DNA of 12,990 nt. Origin: RGIG2000 sp045612665 (GTDB lineage Bacteria > Bacillota > Clostridia > Oscillospirales > CAG-272). The notes under the pieces are model-generated. The model was not told the origin of the DNA. It searched no databases and saw only the letters and a list, made by a program, of their open reading frames with translations. Position numbers and translations under genes: made by a program. The stretch covers positions 1-12,990 of the forward strand of contig JAZKZO010000014.1 in the NCBI GenBank assembly GCA_045612665.1, in the 5' to 3' direction. Numbering within the stretch: the first letter of the stretch is position 1; every line of letters begins with the position of its first letter. Of the stretch, positions 6,440-12,990 are shown in pieces.

Positions 6440-7141
6440 CTCCGCTTTGATTAGTTCTTGCCATTTCGTTTCGTCTTGTGGGATTTCTTTTACATTTATT
6501 ATTTCTTCATTTCCGTCGAGGCAGAACATATAAGATTTTTCGAGCTCAATATGTTTCTCTGGATATGAAATGAATTTTTGAACGAAAAATAGAGGGTCTC
6601 CATTTATTAAAATTTTGTCTATTTTATAAAACTCGTTTTCTTCAATTTCGAATTTTTCCTCTACTTTTTCAATTAAAGAATCTTCATATTCTTGATTGAT
6701 TCGCTCCACTTGATACGAAATTAACTTTTCATAATCTATTTTTTTATCCCAATCGTTTCTAATTTTTAATGTTTCAATTACCGAATTAGATTCTTCGAGC
6801 AATTCATATGAATATGTATAACTATCTATATCATATAAAAACACTTCTTCTTTGGTATTGCTAGGTTTACAAATTAAATATACATACAGATAATCGTAAT
6901 CTTGCTTCTCAGTATTCCACCTACGAGAAGTCGTTCCCATAGAACAAATCAATTCCCTACCATATGCATCCTTTGCCATAATTTTATATTCCGTACAATT
7001 TTTTTCGTAATCATAAAACGGAACTTGGTTTCCAAACGCCACTTTTATGTATTCTTCGTAATTGTTTCTGTCAAAATCACAGCTTGAAAATATAATTAAT
7101 ATACTCAACGCCACCATTACCACAATATATGCTTTTTTCAT
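6302..7141 (-). CDS. putative lipoprotein with a captured FolD C-terminal tail (chimeric ORF)
   Basis: A 279-residue ORF. Residues 1-21 form a lipoprotein signal (MKKAYIVVMVALSILIIFSSC) with a charged start, a hydrophobic core and C21 as the lipid-attachment cysteine; the -3 residue F18 is weaker than the consensus. Residues 22-234 are acidic, rich in E, K, Y and I, probably mainly beta and helical, and match nothing I recognise. From T235 to the end the protein is FolD residues 240-284 with two changes (V to A at 238, G to S at 258), a tail with no sense on an exported protein. Start ATG 7141 has AGGTG upstream; a TTG at 7156 is less likely. The unique part is far more AT-rich than its neighbours (26 G/C in the 120 nt 6721-6840, against 53 in 7321-7440). 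It is likely acquired DNA and may be a decaying or newly formed gene. Lgt, encoded upstream, would lipidate it. Confidence 0.75.
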   Translation of the reverse strand: MKKAYIVVMVALSILIIFSSCDFDRNNYEEYIKVAFGNQVPFYDYEKNCTEYKIMAKDAYGRELICSMGTTSRRWNTEKQDYDYLYVYLICKPSNTKEEVFLYDIDSYTYSYELLEESNSVIETLKIRNDWDKKIDYEKLISYQVERINQEYEDSLIEKVEEKFEIEENEFYKIDKILINGDPLFFVQKFISYPEKHIELEKSYMFCLDGNEEIINVKEIPQDETKWQELIKAETGDADFASVEPKASYITPVPGGVSPMTISMLLTNTMTSAKNSLKK

Positions 7142-7154
7142 AATATCACCTACC
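6440..7154 (-). mobile_element. 715-bp AT-rich inserted cassette between the folD repeats
   Basis: The unique DNA between the two direct repeats holds only a ribosome site and the first 234 codons of the lipoprotein gene. There is no promoter-like box in the few bases ahead of the ribosome site, no stop codon, no integrase or transposase, and no terminal inverted repeats that I can see. Transcription must come from the folD unit, and the stop codon is supplied by the repeat. I infer insertion by recombination at the folD end; the mechanism is unknown. Confidence 0.55.
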
Positions 7155-7308
7155 AACGGTGCGATTTTTGTTATTTTTTAAGTGAATTTTTAGCCGAAGT
7201 CATTGTGTTTGTAAGAAGCATCGAGATAGTCATAGGACCAACGCCACCGGGAACAGGCGTTATGTAGGACGCCTTTGGCTCAACGCTTGCAAAATCAACG
7301 TCGCCTGT
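7155..7308. repeat. 154-bp direct repeat, copy B (3' end of intact folD)
   Basis: The counterpart of 6286-6439. This copy is continuous with the full folD gene and keeps the expected residues of the conserved PVPGGVGPMT motif. Similarity to copy A stops inside the loop of the downstream hairpin, where the AT-rich cassette begins. Confidence 0.97.
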
Positions 7309-8025
7309 GAGCTTTCCGTCAGCCCTTCTGTTCATTCCAACGTCTATTACAATCGCGCCATCCTTAACCATATCACCTGTAACAAAATCAGCCTTACCGA
7401 TTGCTACAACGAGAATGTCTGCTCTTCTTGTAACGGATGCCAAGTCCTTTGTTCTTGAATGGCAAATTGTAACTGTTGCGTTCTTATGAAGAAGAAGCAT
7501 GGCCTGTGGCTTTCCAACAATATTGCTTCTACCGATAACAACGCACTCCTTACCTGTAATATCAACGCCTGTGCTCTCTATAAGCTTCATAACGCCTGCA
7601 GGTGTGCAAGGCAAAAATTTGTAGTCGCCTATCATAATTCTGCCAACGTTCACAGGATGGAACGCATCAACGTCCTTTTCGGGGTCTATGGCGAGGATTA
7701 CTGCGTTTTCATCAAGATGCTTAGGCAAAGGAAGCTGACAAAGTATTCCGTGGATTTTTTCGTCATTATTAAGCTTGTGAACAAGTACCAAAAGCTCCTC
7801 TTGTGTAGTTTCTGCAGGAAGTCTATACACCTCGGAGTAATAGCCAACCTCGGCGCATCCCTTTTCCTTGTTATTAACGTAAACCTTTGACGCAGGGTCA
7901 TCACCTACGATAATAACCGCAAGTCCAGGACGAACTCCGTGCTTTTCAATCATTTCCTGTGTTTGAGCCTTAAGCTCCTCTCTTACCTGTGCGGAAACAA
8001 CCTTTCCACTAATTATTTGTGCCAT
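7171..8025 (-). CDS. folD: bifunctional methylenetetrahydrofolate dehydrogenase / methenyltetrahydrofolate cyclohydrolase
   Basis: A full-length 284-residue FolD, which oxidises 5,10-methylene-THF with NAD(P)+ and hydrolyses 5,10-methenyl-THF to 10-formyl-THF in cytoplasmic one-carbon metabolism. Visible are KVYVNNKEKGC (47-57) with Y49 and catalytic K53, CQLPLPKHL (96-104), DPEKDVDAFHPVNVGR (114-129), PCTPAGV (139-145), the cofactor motif GRSNIVGKP (165-173) and PVPGGVGPMT (257-266). The ATG at 8025 overlaps the lgt stop by 17 nt with AGGAG upstream, so the two are coupled. All key residues are intact despite the duplication of its 3' end. Its normal downstream hairpin has been split by the inserted lipoprotein gene. 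Confidence 0.98.
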   Translation of the reverse strand: MAQIISGKVVSAQVREELKAQTQEMIEKHGVRPGLAVIIVGDDPASKVYVNNKEKGCAEVGYYSEVYRLPAETTQEELLVLVHKLNNDEKIHGILCQLPLPKHLDENAVILAIDPEKDVDAFHPVNVGRIMIGDYKFLPCTPAGVMKLIESTGVDITGKECVVIGRSNIVGKPQAMLLLHKNATVTICHSRTKDLASVTRRADILVVAIGKADFVTGDMVKDGAIVIDVGMNRRADGKLTGDVDFASVEPKASYITPVPGGVGPMTISMLLTNTMTSAKNSLKK

Positions 8026-8938
8026 TACTTTCTTCTCCTGTTTCTTCTACTAATACGGGCTTGACTCTTGTTACAAGAGCGTTTTCCTTGCCCTTTTTAA
8101 GCATTACAAAGCTATAAACCATAAGTGCAGTGCCTGCAATAAACGACAAAAGCGCCACAAGCTGTGATACTCTTATCACGTTTGGAATAAGATAGAGGCT
8201 ATCCGTTCTCATTCCCTCAATCCAAAATCTTCCGATACCGTACCAAATTATATACGAATAGAAGATTTGACCGTTAAACTTATGAAGATGCTTTGTTTTT
8301 GTAAGCTTTACGAATATGAGCCATATTGCAAGGAAGCCTATAAGATTCCAAAGCGACTCATAAAGGAAGGTTGGGTGATAGTAATTTGTAATTACACTTC
8401 CCTCGCTTCTTATTCCCATTCTCAAAAAGATGTCCGTGTGTCCACCGTGTGCCTCTGCGTTGCAGAAGTTGCCCCATCTTCCGATTGCCTGGGCAAGCAT
8501 AACCGCAGGGGCGAGAAAATCAAGGATTTGAAGGATATTTATTTTCTTTTTCCTTGCTACAAGCACTCCGGCAAGTCCACCCGCGATAATTCCGCCATAG
8601 ATTGCAAGTCCACCGTTCCAAACGGATACCATGGCGACTATCGTATCCCAAAAGCTATCCATTATATAATGCTCTAAGCTAAACAAAATATAATAAACTC
8701 TTGCGCCGATAACACCAAAAATGATTACGAAAAACGCCAAATCTATTAGGTCGTCGGTCTTCATATGATGCTCCTTAAATCGAAGCCATACGTAAAGGAT
8801 TGCCAAGAGCATTCCCGTCATTATGATAAGACCGTACCAAGCAATTTTAAAATTGCCGATTTCAATAGCGTTTGTGTTGACTTTCATCTCTCCGATTCCA
8901 AGTCCGGGAAAGGATATATAATGAATTCTGAGTGGCAT
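8009..8938 (-). CDS. lgt: phosphatidylglycerol-prolipoprotein diacylglyceryl transferase
   Basis: A 309-residue integral membrane enzyme that moves diacylglycerol from phosphatidylglycerol to the lipobox cysteine of prolipoproteins, the first step of lipoprotein maturation. It has about seven hydrophobic segments. The Lgt signature GRWGNFCNAEAHG is at 153-165 (R154), YHPTFLYESLWN at 187-198, and GIGRFWIEGMRTDSL at 234-248 (R237, E241, R244). Where E. coli Lgt has a histidine in FHGG, this protein has Y114 (IYGG), which I recall from other Firmicutes. ATG 8938 is chosen because GGAGG lies 7 nt upstream; an in-frame upstream start would add 16 residues lying inside the preceding gene. The start overlaps the upstream stop by one base (TAATG), and the 3' end overlaps folD. 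The tail after about 282 is polar and variable. Confidence 0.98.
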   Translation of the reverse strand: MPLRIHYISFPGLGIGEMKVNTNAIEIGNFKIAWYGLIIMTGMLLAILYVWLRFKEHHMKTDDLIDLAFFVIIFGVIGARVYYILFSLEHYIMDSFWDTIVAMVSVWNGGLAIYGGIIAGGLAGVLVARKKKINILQILDFLAPAVMLAQAIGRWGNFCNAEAHGGHTDIFLRMGIRSEGSVITNYYHPTFLYESLWNLIGFLAIWLIFVKLTKTKHLHKFNGQIFYSYIIWYGIGRFWIEGMRTDSLYLIPNVIRVSQLVALLSFIAGTALMVYSFVMLKKGKENALVTRVKPVLVEETGEESNGTNN

Positions 8939-10242
8939 TATTTTTCCTCCTTCTCGATTGGATTGACAACTGACATAGCATAGCAACGCTCATCATATGC
9001 ACTATGAAGCATTTTTTCAACATAGTCAAAGGTGATTGATGCGATTATATCGCTATTTTCAAAAAGCTCGGTTTCTTCAAGATAATTTGTAACGAGTGCG
9101 TCGGCAATATCGTCAACGGAGTCGTACATCATTATATTGTCGGCATAAAGAGTTCTCTTTGCAAGCTCAAATGCCTCGATGCTTAAGCCGTTTTTCTTTT
9201 TATCGTTAATATACGATACAAAATAATCGTATACCGCCTCGGGATCACCTGATTCAGAGTAAATTTCATTGAAGAAATAGCTGTTAAACTGCTCGACTGA
9301 CGATGAAATCGGACCTGTTATAAGGTTTTTATCATAAAGCTCGTTATACATCTCGCTCGAACGGGAATAAAGCATTTCGTTAAGAATCGACATAGCATAA
9401 AATTGCTTTAATCTCTCTTTTGGATCGCTAGGTATCTCGTTTATTTTAACACCTATTGCAAAAATAGGCTTAGATACAGAGAGTGAGCAGGTGCTACGGG
9501 TGTTATAAGCCTCATACGGCTCATCATCACACTCGTAATCTCTTATTATCTTCTTTTCCTCGGTTGGCACAAGAAGCTTATCACAAATTTTCAACACCTC
9601 ATCAAGGTCAACATTACCGCAAAGTGCAAGAACCATATTGTGAAGGCTATAAAAGGTGTTATAGCATTTATAAAGAAGGTCCGCGTTGATTTGAGCAATA
9701 GATTCAATCGTTCCACCGACGTCTATGCGGATTTTGTTTTTCTTGTAAAGAGCCTGCAAGAGTCCCTTTTCAAGTCTTGCCATAGGATGGTCGTCATACA
9801 TTTTAAGCTCTTGACCGATAATTCCCTGCTCCTTTTGTACCGTTTGCTCGGTAAAATACGGATGAGTTACAAAGTCAAGAAGATATTCAAGGCTCTCGTA
9901 AAAATTCTCGGTTGCCGAGAAAAGATATGCGGTTCTTGTATTTGAGGTGTAAGCATTTGCGCTTGCTCCTGTTCTTGAGAAAAGCTCAAAGGCATCAACA
10001 CCGTTTTCACACTCAAACATTTTATGCTCAAGGAAGTGTGCAATTCCGTCGGGAACGCAGGTAAACTCCTCTTCACCCTCGAGCTTGAATTTATTGTCTA
10101 TTGCACCGTATCTTGTGGCAAAGAGTGCGTAGCTTGAGGACATTTCCTTTGGAAAAACATATACTGTTAATCCGGAGCTATGCTTAAAGGTGTAATATTT
10201 TTCTCCGAGGGCGGGGCTTTCTTTAACTACGATATTAGTCAT
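8938..10242 (-). CDS. M16 (insulinase-like) zinc peptidase, YfmH type
   Basis: A 434-residue M16-family metallopeptidase without signal peptide. The inverted zinc motif HFLEH (69-73) is intact, with E145 in GQELKMYDD the likely third ligand and GASANAYTSNTRTAY (92-106) as in active M16 proteins. It resembles the catalytic member of the Bacillus YmfF/YmfH pair (RefSeq-style name: EF-P 5-aminopentanol modification-associated protein YfmH). The start is set at ATG 10242 with GAGGAG about 9 nt upstream; a TTG two codons earlier is too close to that site. It overlaps its YfmF-like partner by 8 nt and the downstream lgt by one base, so stoichiometric co-translation is likely. Its substrate is unknown; no efp gene is visible here. 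Confidence 0.93.
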   Translation of the reverse strand: MTNIVVKESPALGEKYYTFKHSSGLTVYVFPKEMSSSYALFATRYGAIDNKFKLEGEEEFTCVPDGIAHFLEHKMFECENGVDAFELFSRTGASANAYTSNTRTAYLFSATENFYESLEYLLDFVTHPYFTEQTVQKEQGIIGQELKMYDDHPMARLEKGLLQALYKKNKIRIDVGGTIESIAQINADLLYKCYNTFYSLHNMVLALCGNVDLDEVLKICDKLLVPTEEKKIIRDYECDDEPYEAYNTRSTCSLSVSKPIFAIGVKINEIPSDPKERLKQFYAMSILNEMLYSRSSEMYNELYDKNLITGPISSSVEQFNSYFFNEIYSESGDPEAVYDYFVSYINDKKKNGLSIEAFELAKRTLYADNIMMYDSVDDIADALVTNYLEETELFENSDIIASITFDYVEKMLHSAYDERCYAMSVVNPIEKEEK

Positions 10243-11500
10243 TTTCAAGCTCTCCTCTCATAAAATACACGGTATCAAGATTTATTTTTTTAGCAAATGA
10301 TGCAATTTGCTCCTTGGTTATCGAATTTAGTCTTTCGTATTCAAGCATAGGCGTGCTATCAAGTGATGAAAGGCTTCTATTTAAAAACCATGTAGCAAGA
10401 GCCGAGGGACGGTCATATATTGTCATATATGCGTTTTTAAGCGATTTCTTTGCGCTTTCAAGCTCTTCATCGGTGATTTCGGCATTTTTTACGCAATCAA
10501 GCTGCTCCAAAATTGCCTTCTCGGCGATTTCCTTATTTGTTGCCTCAATTCCCGCTACAACGTACATAGCGCCCGATTTAAGCGACAAAATAGAACGGCA
10601 GGTATAGCAAAGGCTCTTCTTTTCTCTTACGTTAATAAAAAGCTTTGACGTAGGTGATGCGCCGTAAAGCTCGGAGAAAAGGTTTGCTACAACGGTGTCG
10701 TTTGTATTTCCGAGTCTAAATCCCATGCAAAGCTTACCCTGCGAAACGTCGTCAATTTCACAAATTTGTTTAATATCCCTTTTGGAAACAGTAGGTGTTA
10801 TATCAATGATTTTTTCAACGTGGCGCTCAACCTTATCAAAATGAGCCTTAAATGTGCTTGCCACCCTGTCAATATCGACACTACCGACAACGTATATTTC
10901 AACAGTACACTCGGACAACGCCTTTTTATAAGCATTATAAAGCATTTCGGGAGTTATTCTCTCAACGTCCTCGACAGTTCCCGTTTTGCGAACGGAGAAA
11001 ATTTCGCCCTCAAACATATTTTCGATACAGCGAGTGATTGAATAGCTTGTTTTGCTATTGATTTCCGCCTCTATTGCGTCAATCATTTCAAGCTTTTCGT
11101 TTTCGGTGAATTGCTTTGAAAATACTCCGTTTTCAAGATACGGATTAAAGATAATATCGCAAAGGAAATTTACCATTTCATCGGTAACGCTCGTTCCAAG
11201 CGCGTATTTATCATTTAACATATCGCTCAAAAATCCAAAAATGTGGTATTGACCGTATGAAACGTTTTTGGTAGTAAGCGATGCCGAATAAAGATATTGC
11301 AATCTTTTATCAATTTCAGCCTGAGACGGATAGTTTTTTGATGCGTGAGAAAGAATTCTTGGCACCATTGAGTTCAAAAATGACTTATCCTTATCAAGCT
11401 CCGAAATAAAATTGACAGCTATAAAATTAGATTTAAACTTCTCAGTTTCAATGTAATTTATTCTTACTCCGTCGGAGATAGTTGTTTTTTTAGTTATCAT
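10235..11500 (-). CDS. M16-family peptidase-like protein lacking the zinc motif, YfmF type
   Basis: A 421-residue M16-fold protein. In the region where M16 peptidases carry HxxEH, this one reads VPRILSHASKNYPSQ (46-60), so it cannot bind zinc in the usual way. It is probably the non-catalytic partner of the YfmH-like protein, as in heterodimeric M16 enzymes. The segments SHASKNYPSQAEIDKRLQYLYSASL (51-75) and VREKKSLCYT in the second half are typical of YmfF-like proteins. The start is set at ATG 11500, preceded by GAGG, rather than an upstream in-frame start adding ten residues. It is the first gene of the long minus-strand unit and sits about 33 nt behind a good promoter. Confidence 0.92.
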   Translation of the reverse strand: MITKKTTISDGVRINYIETEKFKSNFIAVNFISELDKDKSFLNSMVPRILSHASKNYPSQAEIDKRLQYLYSASLTTKNVSYGQYHIFGFLSDMLNDKYALGTSVTDEMVNFLCDIIFNPYLENGVFSKQFTENEKLEMIDAIEAEINSKTSYSITRCIENMFEGEIFSVRKTGTVEDVERITPEMLYNAYKKALSECTVEIYVVGSVDIDRVASTFKAHFDKVERHVEKIIDITPTVSKRDIKQICEIDDVSQGKLCMGFRLGNTNDTVVANLFSELYGASPTSKLFINVREKKSLCYTCRSILSLKSGAMYVVAGIEATNKEIAEKAILEQLDCVKNAEITDEELESAKKSLKNAYMTIYDRPSALATWFLNRSLSSLDSTPMLEYERLNSITKEQIASFAKKINLDTVYFMRGELEND

Positions 11501-11539
11501 TTCAATCCTCTTTTCTGCGTTAAAACACATCTACATATT

Positions 11540-11568
11540 ATTTTACACCATATTATATTATTTTTCAA
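11540..11568 (-). promoter_or_regulatory. candidate promoter of the yfmF-yfmH-lgt-folD operon
   Basis: On the minus strand TTGAAA (11568-11563) is followed after exactly 17 nt by TAAAAT (11545-11540). Both are close to the sigma-A consensus. The predicted leader before ATG 11500 is about 33 nt and contains the GAGG site. No other good promoter is evident between the tightly packed downstream genes. Confidence 0.65.
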
Positions 11569-11576
11569 TAAAATTC

Positions 11577-11605
11577 TTTACTTTAAGTGAAATATGTGTT
11601 AAAAT
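11577..11605 (+). promoter_or_regulatory. candidate promoter of the N-acetylhexosamine kinase-like gene
   Basis: TTTACT (11577-11582), a 17-nt spacer and TAAAAT (11600-11605), with a TG one base before the -10 (extended -10). Its -35 lies only about 8 nt from the -35 of the opposite promoter, so the two polymerases would compete for this stretch. Confidence 0.6.
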
Positions 11606-11635
11606 TATATAAATACTACGATTGGAGATACTTCA

Positions 11636-12718
11636 ATGGAAAACATTATCAAGGCTGCTAAATCATTTATCGGAGACGTTGACTTTCAAAAGCCTGTTCC
11701 TGTTGGAAACGGACATATCAACTGCACCTATTTGGTTAAAACAGCAAACAACTCATATTGCCTACAAAAAATCAACACCTCTATTTTCAAGGACCTTGAC
11801 GGTCTTATGAACAATATCGAGGCTGTAACCGAGCATATAAGAAAGAAAAGCATTGCTCTTGGCAGAAATCCTTACCGTTCAACTCTCAAATTTTTGACAG
11901 CAAACACCGGTAAATCATATGTGAAAATAGACGGCGCAGCATATAGAATGTACCATTTTATTGATGACGTGTTTACAATTGAGAAGATGGAAAATCCAAA
12001 CCATTTCTATCTTTCAGGTGTTGCTTTTGGAGAATTCGCAAACTTTTTGAGCGATTTTGATGCTTCGGTGCTTTCCGAAACAATCAAAAATTTCCACAAC
12101 ACAGTATCAAGATACAACGATTTTGAGATAGCAATTAAGAACAACATTTCAGGCAGAGCTGATGAGGTTACGGCAGAGATTGAGTTTGTTCGTCAAAGAA
12201 AGGACTTTGTTTCCATGTTCGTTGACAGGCTTTCTGACGGTTCGTTGCCACTTCGCGTTACACACAACGATACAAAGCTCAATAACGTGCTTTTTGACAA
12301 CAAAACACAAGCTCCTGTGTCTGTAATCGACCTTGACACGGTTATGCCAGGATCGTACCTTTACGACTTTGGTGATGCGATTCGTTCTGGTGCTACACAT
12401 GCTGCCGAGGACGAGCAAAATCTTGATATCGTTGATTTTGACCTCGATCTTTACAAGGCATTTGCAAAGGGATATATTGAGCAGTGCGGTGCTTCTCTTA
12501 CCGACGTTGAAATTGAGCTTCTTCCCTATGCATCAATTATGCTAACCCTTGAATGCGGTATAAGATTCTTGACCGACCATTTGAATGGCGACACATATTT
12601 CAAGATTCATCGCGAGGGACACAACCTTGATAGATGCAGAACTCAATTCAAGCTTGTTTATGAAATGGAGCAAAATCTTGATAAGCTAAAGGAAATTATC
12701 AATTCTCTTGTTAAATAA
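11636..12718 (+). CDS. APH-fold phosphotransferase, N-acetylhexosamine 1-kinase (NahK)-like
   Basis: A 360-residue kinase of the aminoglycoside phosphotransferase/choline kinase fold, close in length and motifs to NahK (359 aa in Bifidobacterium). NahK phosphorylates GlcNAc/GalNAc at C1 for salvage into UDP-sugars. The N-lobe has GNGHINCTYLV (24-34) and YCLQKINTSIFKDLDGLMNNI (41-61). The catalytic loop is HNDTKLNNVLF (210-220) with D212 and N217, followed by the metal-binding IDLDTVMPG (231-239) and LYDFGDAIRSGA (242-253). ATG 11636 has GGAG 8 nt upstream. It is a single-gene unit with its own promoter and terminator, divergent from the M16 operon and convergent with the rRNA operon. The family is secure, the sugar specificity less so. 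It is unlikely to be an antibiotic resistance gene. Confidence 0.87.
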   Translation: MENIIKAAKSFIGDVDFQKPVPVGNGHINCTYLVKTANNSYCLQKINTSIFKDLDGLMNNIEAVTEHIRKKSIALGRNPYRSTLKFLTANTGKSYVKIDGAAYRMYHFIDDVFTIEKMENPNHFYLSGVAFGEFANFLSDFDASVLSETIKNFHNTVSRYNDFEIAIKNNISGRADEVTAEIEFVRQRKDFVSMFVDRLSDGSLPLRVTHNDTKLNNVLFDNKTQAPVSVIDLDTVMPGSYLYDFGDAIRSGATHAAEDEQNLDIVDFDLDLYKAFAKGYIEQCGASLTDVEIELLPYASIMLTLECGIRFLTDHLNGDTYFKIHREGHNLDRCRTQFKLVYEMEQNLDKLKEIINSLVK

Positions 12719-12720
12719 AG

Positions 12721-12749
12721 AAAAAGCCTACGGTTTCGTAGGCTTTTTT
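12721..12749 (+). terminator. terminator of the kinase-like gene
   Basis: AAAAAGCCTACG (12721-12732) and CGTAGGCTTTTT (12737-12748) form a 12-bp stem with a GTTT loop and a T run, 2 nt after the stop codon. The A run on the left makes it usable from the other strand too. Confidence 0.92.
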
Positions 12750-12772
12750 ATTAGCGATTTAATAATAGATAT

Positions 12773-12798
12773 AAAAAAACAGCATCAAATGATGCTGT
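12773..12798 (-). terminator. rRNA operon terminator
   Basis: On the minus strand ACAGCATCA and TGATGCTGT form a perfect 9-bp stem with a two-base loop, followed by a run of seven T (12779-12773, the first of which closes the stem). It lies about 90 nt past the 23S 3' end and is the natural end of the rRNA transcript. The 91 nt between 12799 and 12889 hold no gene that I can see. Confidence 0.88.
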
Positions 12799-12889
12799 GC
12801 TTTTTCGTCCATTCGAAAATGCTCATTGAAAAACCGGATAAAGAAAGGTAATGAGTAAACGATGAACCCAACAACTTTGATGAACAAAG

Positions 12890-12990
12890 TAGTTCAAGCT
12901 TTCGGCCTATTAGTATCGGTCAGCTGAACACATTACTGTGCTTACACCTCCGACCTATCAACTCGTAGTCTACAAGTGGCCTTATCAACT
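12890..12990 (-). rRNA. 23S ribosomal RNA, 3' end (5' part beyond window)
   Basis: The reverse complement contains the conserved last part of bacterial 23S rRNA, including GTTGATAGGTCGGAGGTGTA and GCTGACCGATACTAATAGG, ending near GCTTGAACT. The 3' end is placed at about 12890 by analogy with the GCTTAACC end that pairs with the 23S 5' end; it may be off by a few bases. A small hairpin (ACTTTG/CAAAGT, 12874-12890) follows directly and may mark processing. Confidence 0.95.

Noticed and set aside
6286..7308. Assembly error as explanation of the folD repeat
   Set aside because: The copies differ at two bases and are followed by different sequences on both sides, so a simple assembly duplication is unlikely, though reads would be needed to exclude it.
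8939..8986. Upstream start for lgt adding 16 residues
   Set aside because: It lies inside the preceding peptidase gene and translates through the GGAGG site; the ATG at 8938 gives the usual Lgt N-terminus.
11636..12718. Aminoglycoside resistance gene
   Set aside because: The fold is shared, but the N-lobe pattern and the LDTVMPG and AAEDE segments match sugar 1-kinases of the NahK type.
12799..12889. Possible 5S rRNA or tRNA behind 23S
   Set aside because: About 90 nt is too short for 5S, and neither 5S consensus blocks nor a cloverleaf with CCA-end features can be seen.
1..12990. CRISPR array, insertion sequence or phage genes
   Set aside because: No regularly spaced repeats, transposase, integrase or phage structural motif is visible on either strand.

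Overview
The window looks like chromosomal DNA of a low-to-moderate GC Bacillota (class Clostridia, probably gut or rumen associated). The signs are AGGAGG-type ribosome sites, tightly overlapping genes, TTG start use, a YfmF/YfmH M16 peptidase pair, a UxuB-type short-chain dehydrogenase and a Firmicutes-type 23S rRNA 3' end. No genus can be named from what is visible.

Layout. (1) 1-4210, minus strand: a five-gene carbohydrate operon. In transcription order it encodes a CE15-like glucuronoyl esterase/alpha-beta hydrolase without a signal peptide, a UxuB/YjmF-like SDR, two different sugar phosphate isomerase/epimerase TIM barrels, and a Gfo/Idh/MocA dehydrogenase cut by the window edge. (2) 4211-4405: a divergent control region with a perfect 9-1-9 palindrome (4316-4334) and candidate promoters in both directions. 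(3) 4406-5218, plus strand: an AraC-family regulator starting at TTG, closed by a bidirectional terminator. (4) 5246-11500, minus strand: a long run transcribed as yfmF-like, yfmH-like, lgt, folD, a lipoprotein gene and a methyltransferase-like gene. (5) 11501-11635: back-to-back divergent promoters. (6) 11636-12718, plus strand: an N-acetylhexosamine 1-kinase-like phosphotransferase with its own terminator. (7) 12773-12990, minus strand: the 3' end of a 23S rRNA gene and the rRNA operon terminator, with no 5S gene between them.

How the genes may work together. The first operon combines an uronate-ester hydrolase, an oxidoreductase of the fructuronate reductase type, a sugar dehydrogenase and two metal-dependent sugar isomerase/lyase-type barrels. 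This suits intracellular breakdown of plant-wall uronosides, possibly by oxidation and elimination rather than hydrolysis, under the divergent AraC regulator. The second operon is housekeeping (membrane-anchored lipoprotein maturation, one-carbon metabolism, M16 peptidases).

The most unusual structure is at the 3' end of folD. A 154-bp segment covering the last 45 FolD codons, the stop codon and half of a downstream hairpin is present twice (7155-7308 and 6286-6439, two mismatches). Between the copies lies an AT-rich lipoprotein gene with its own ribosome site but no promoter and no stop codon of its own. Its reading frame runs into the second folD tail, giving a chimeric lipoprotein with a FolD C-terminus.
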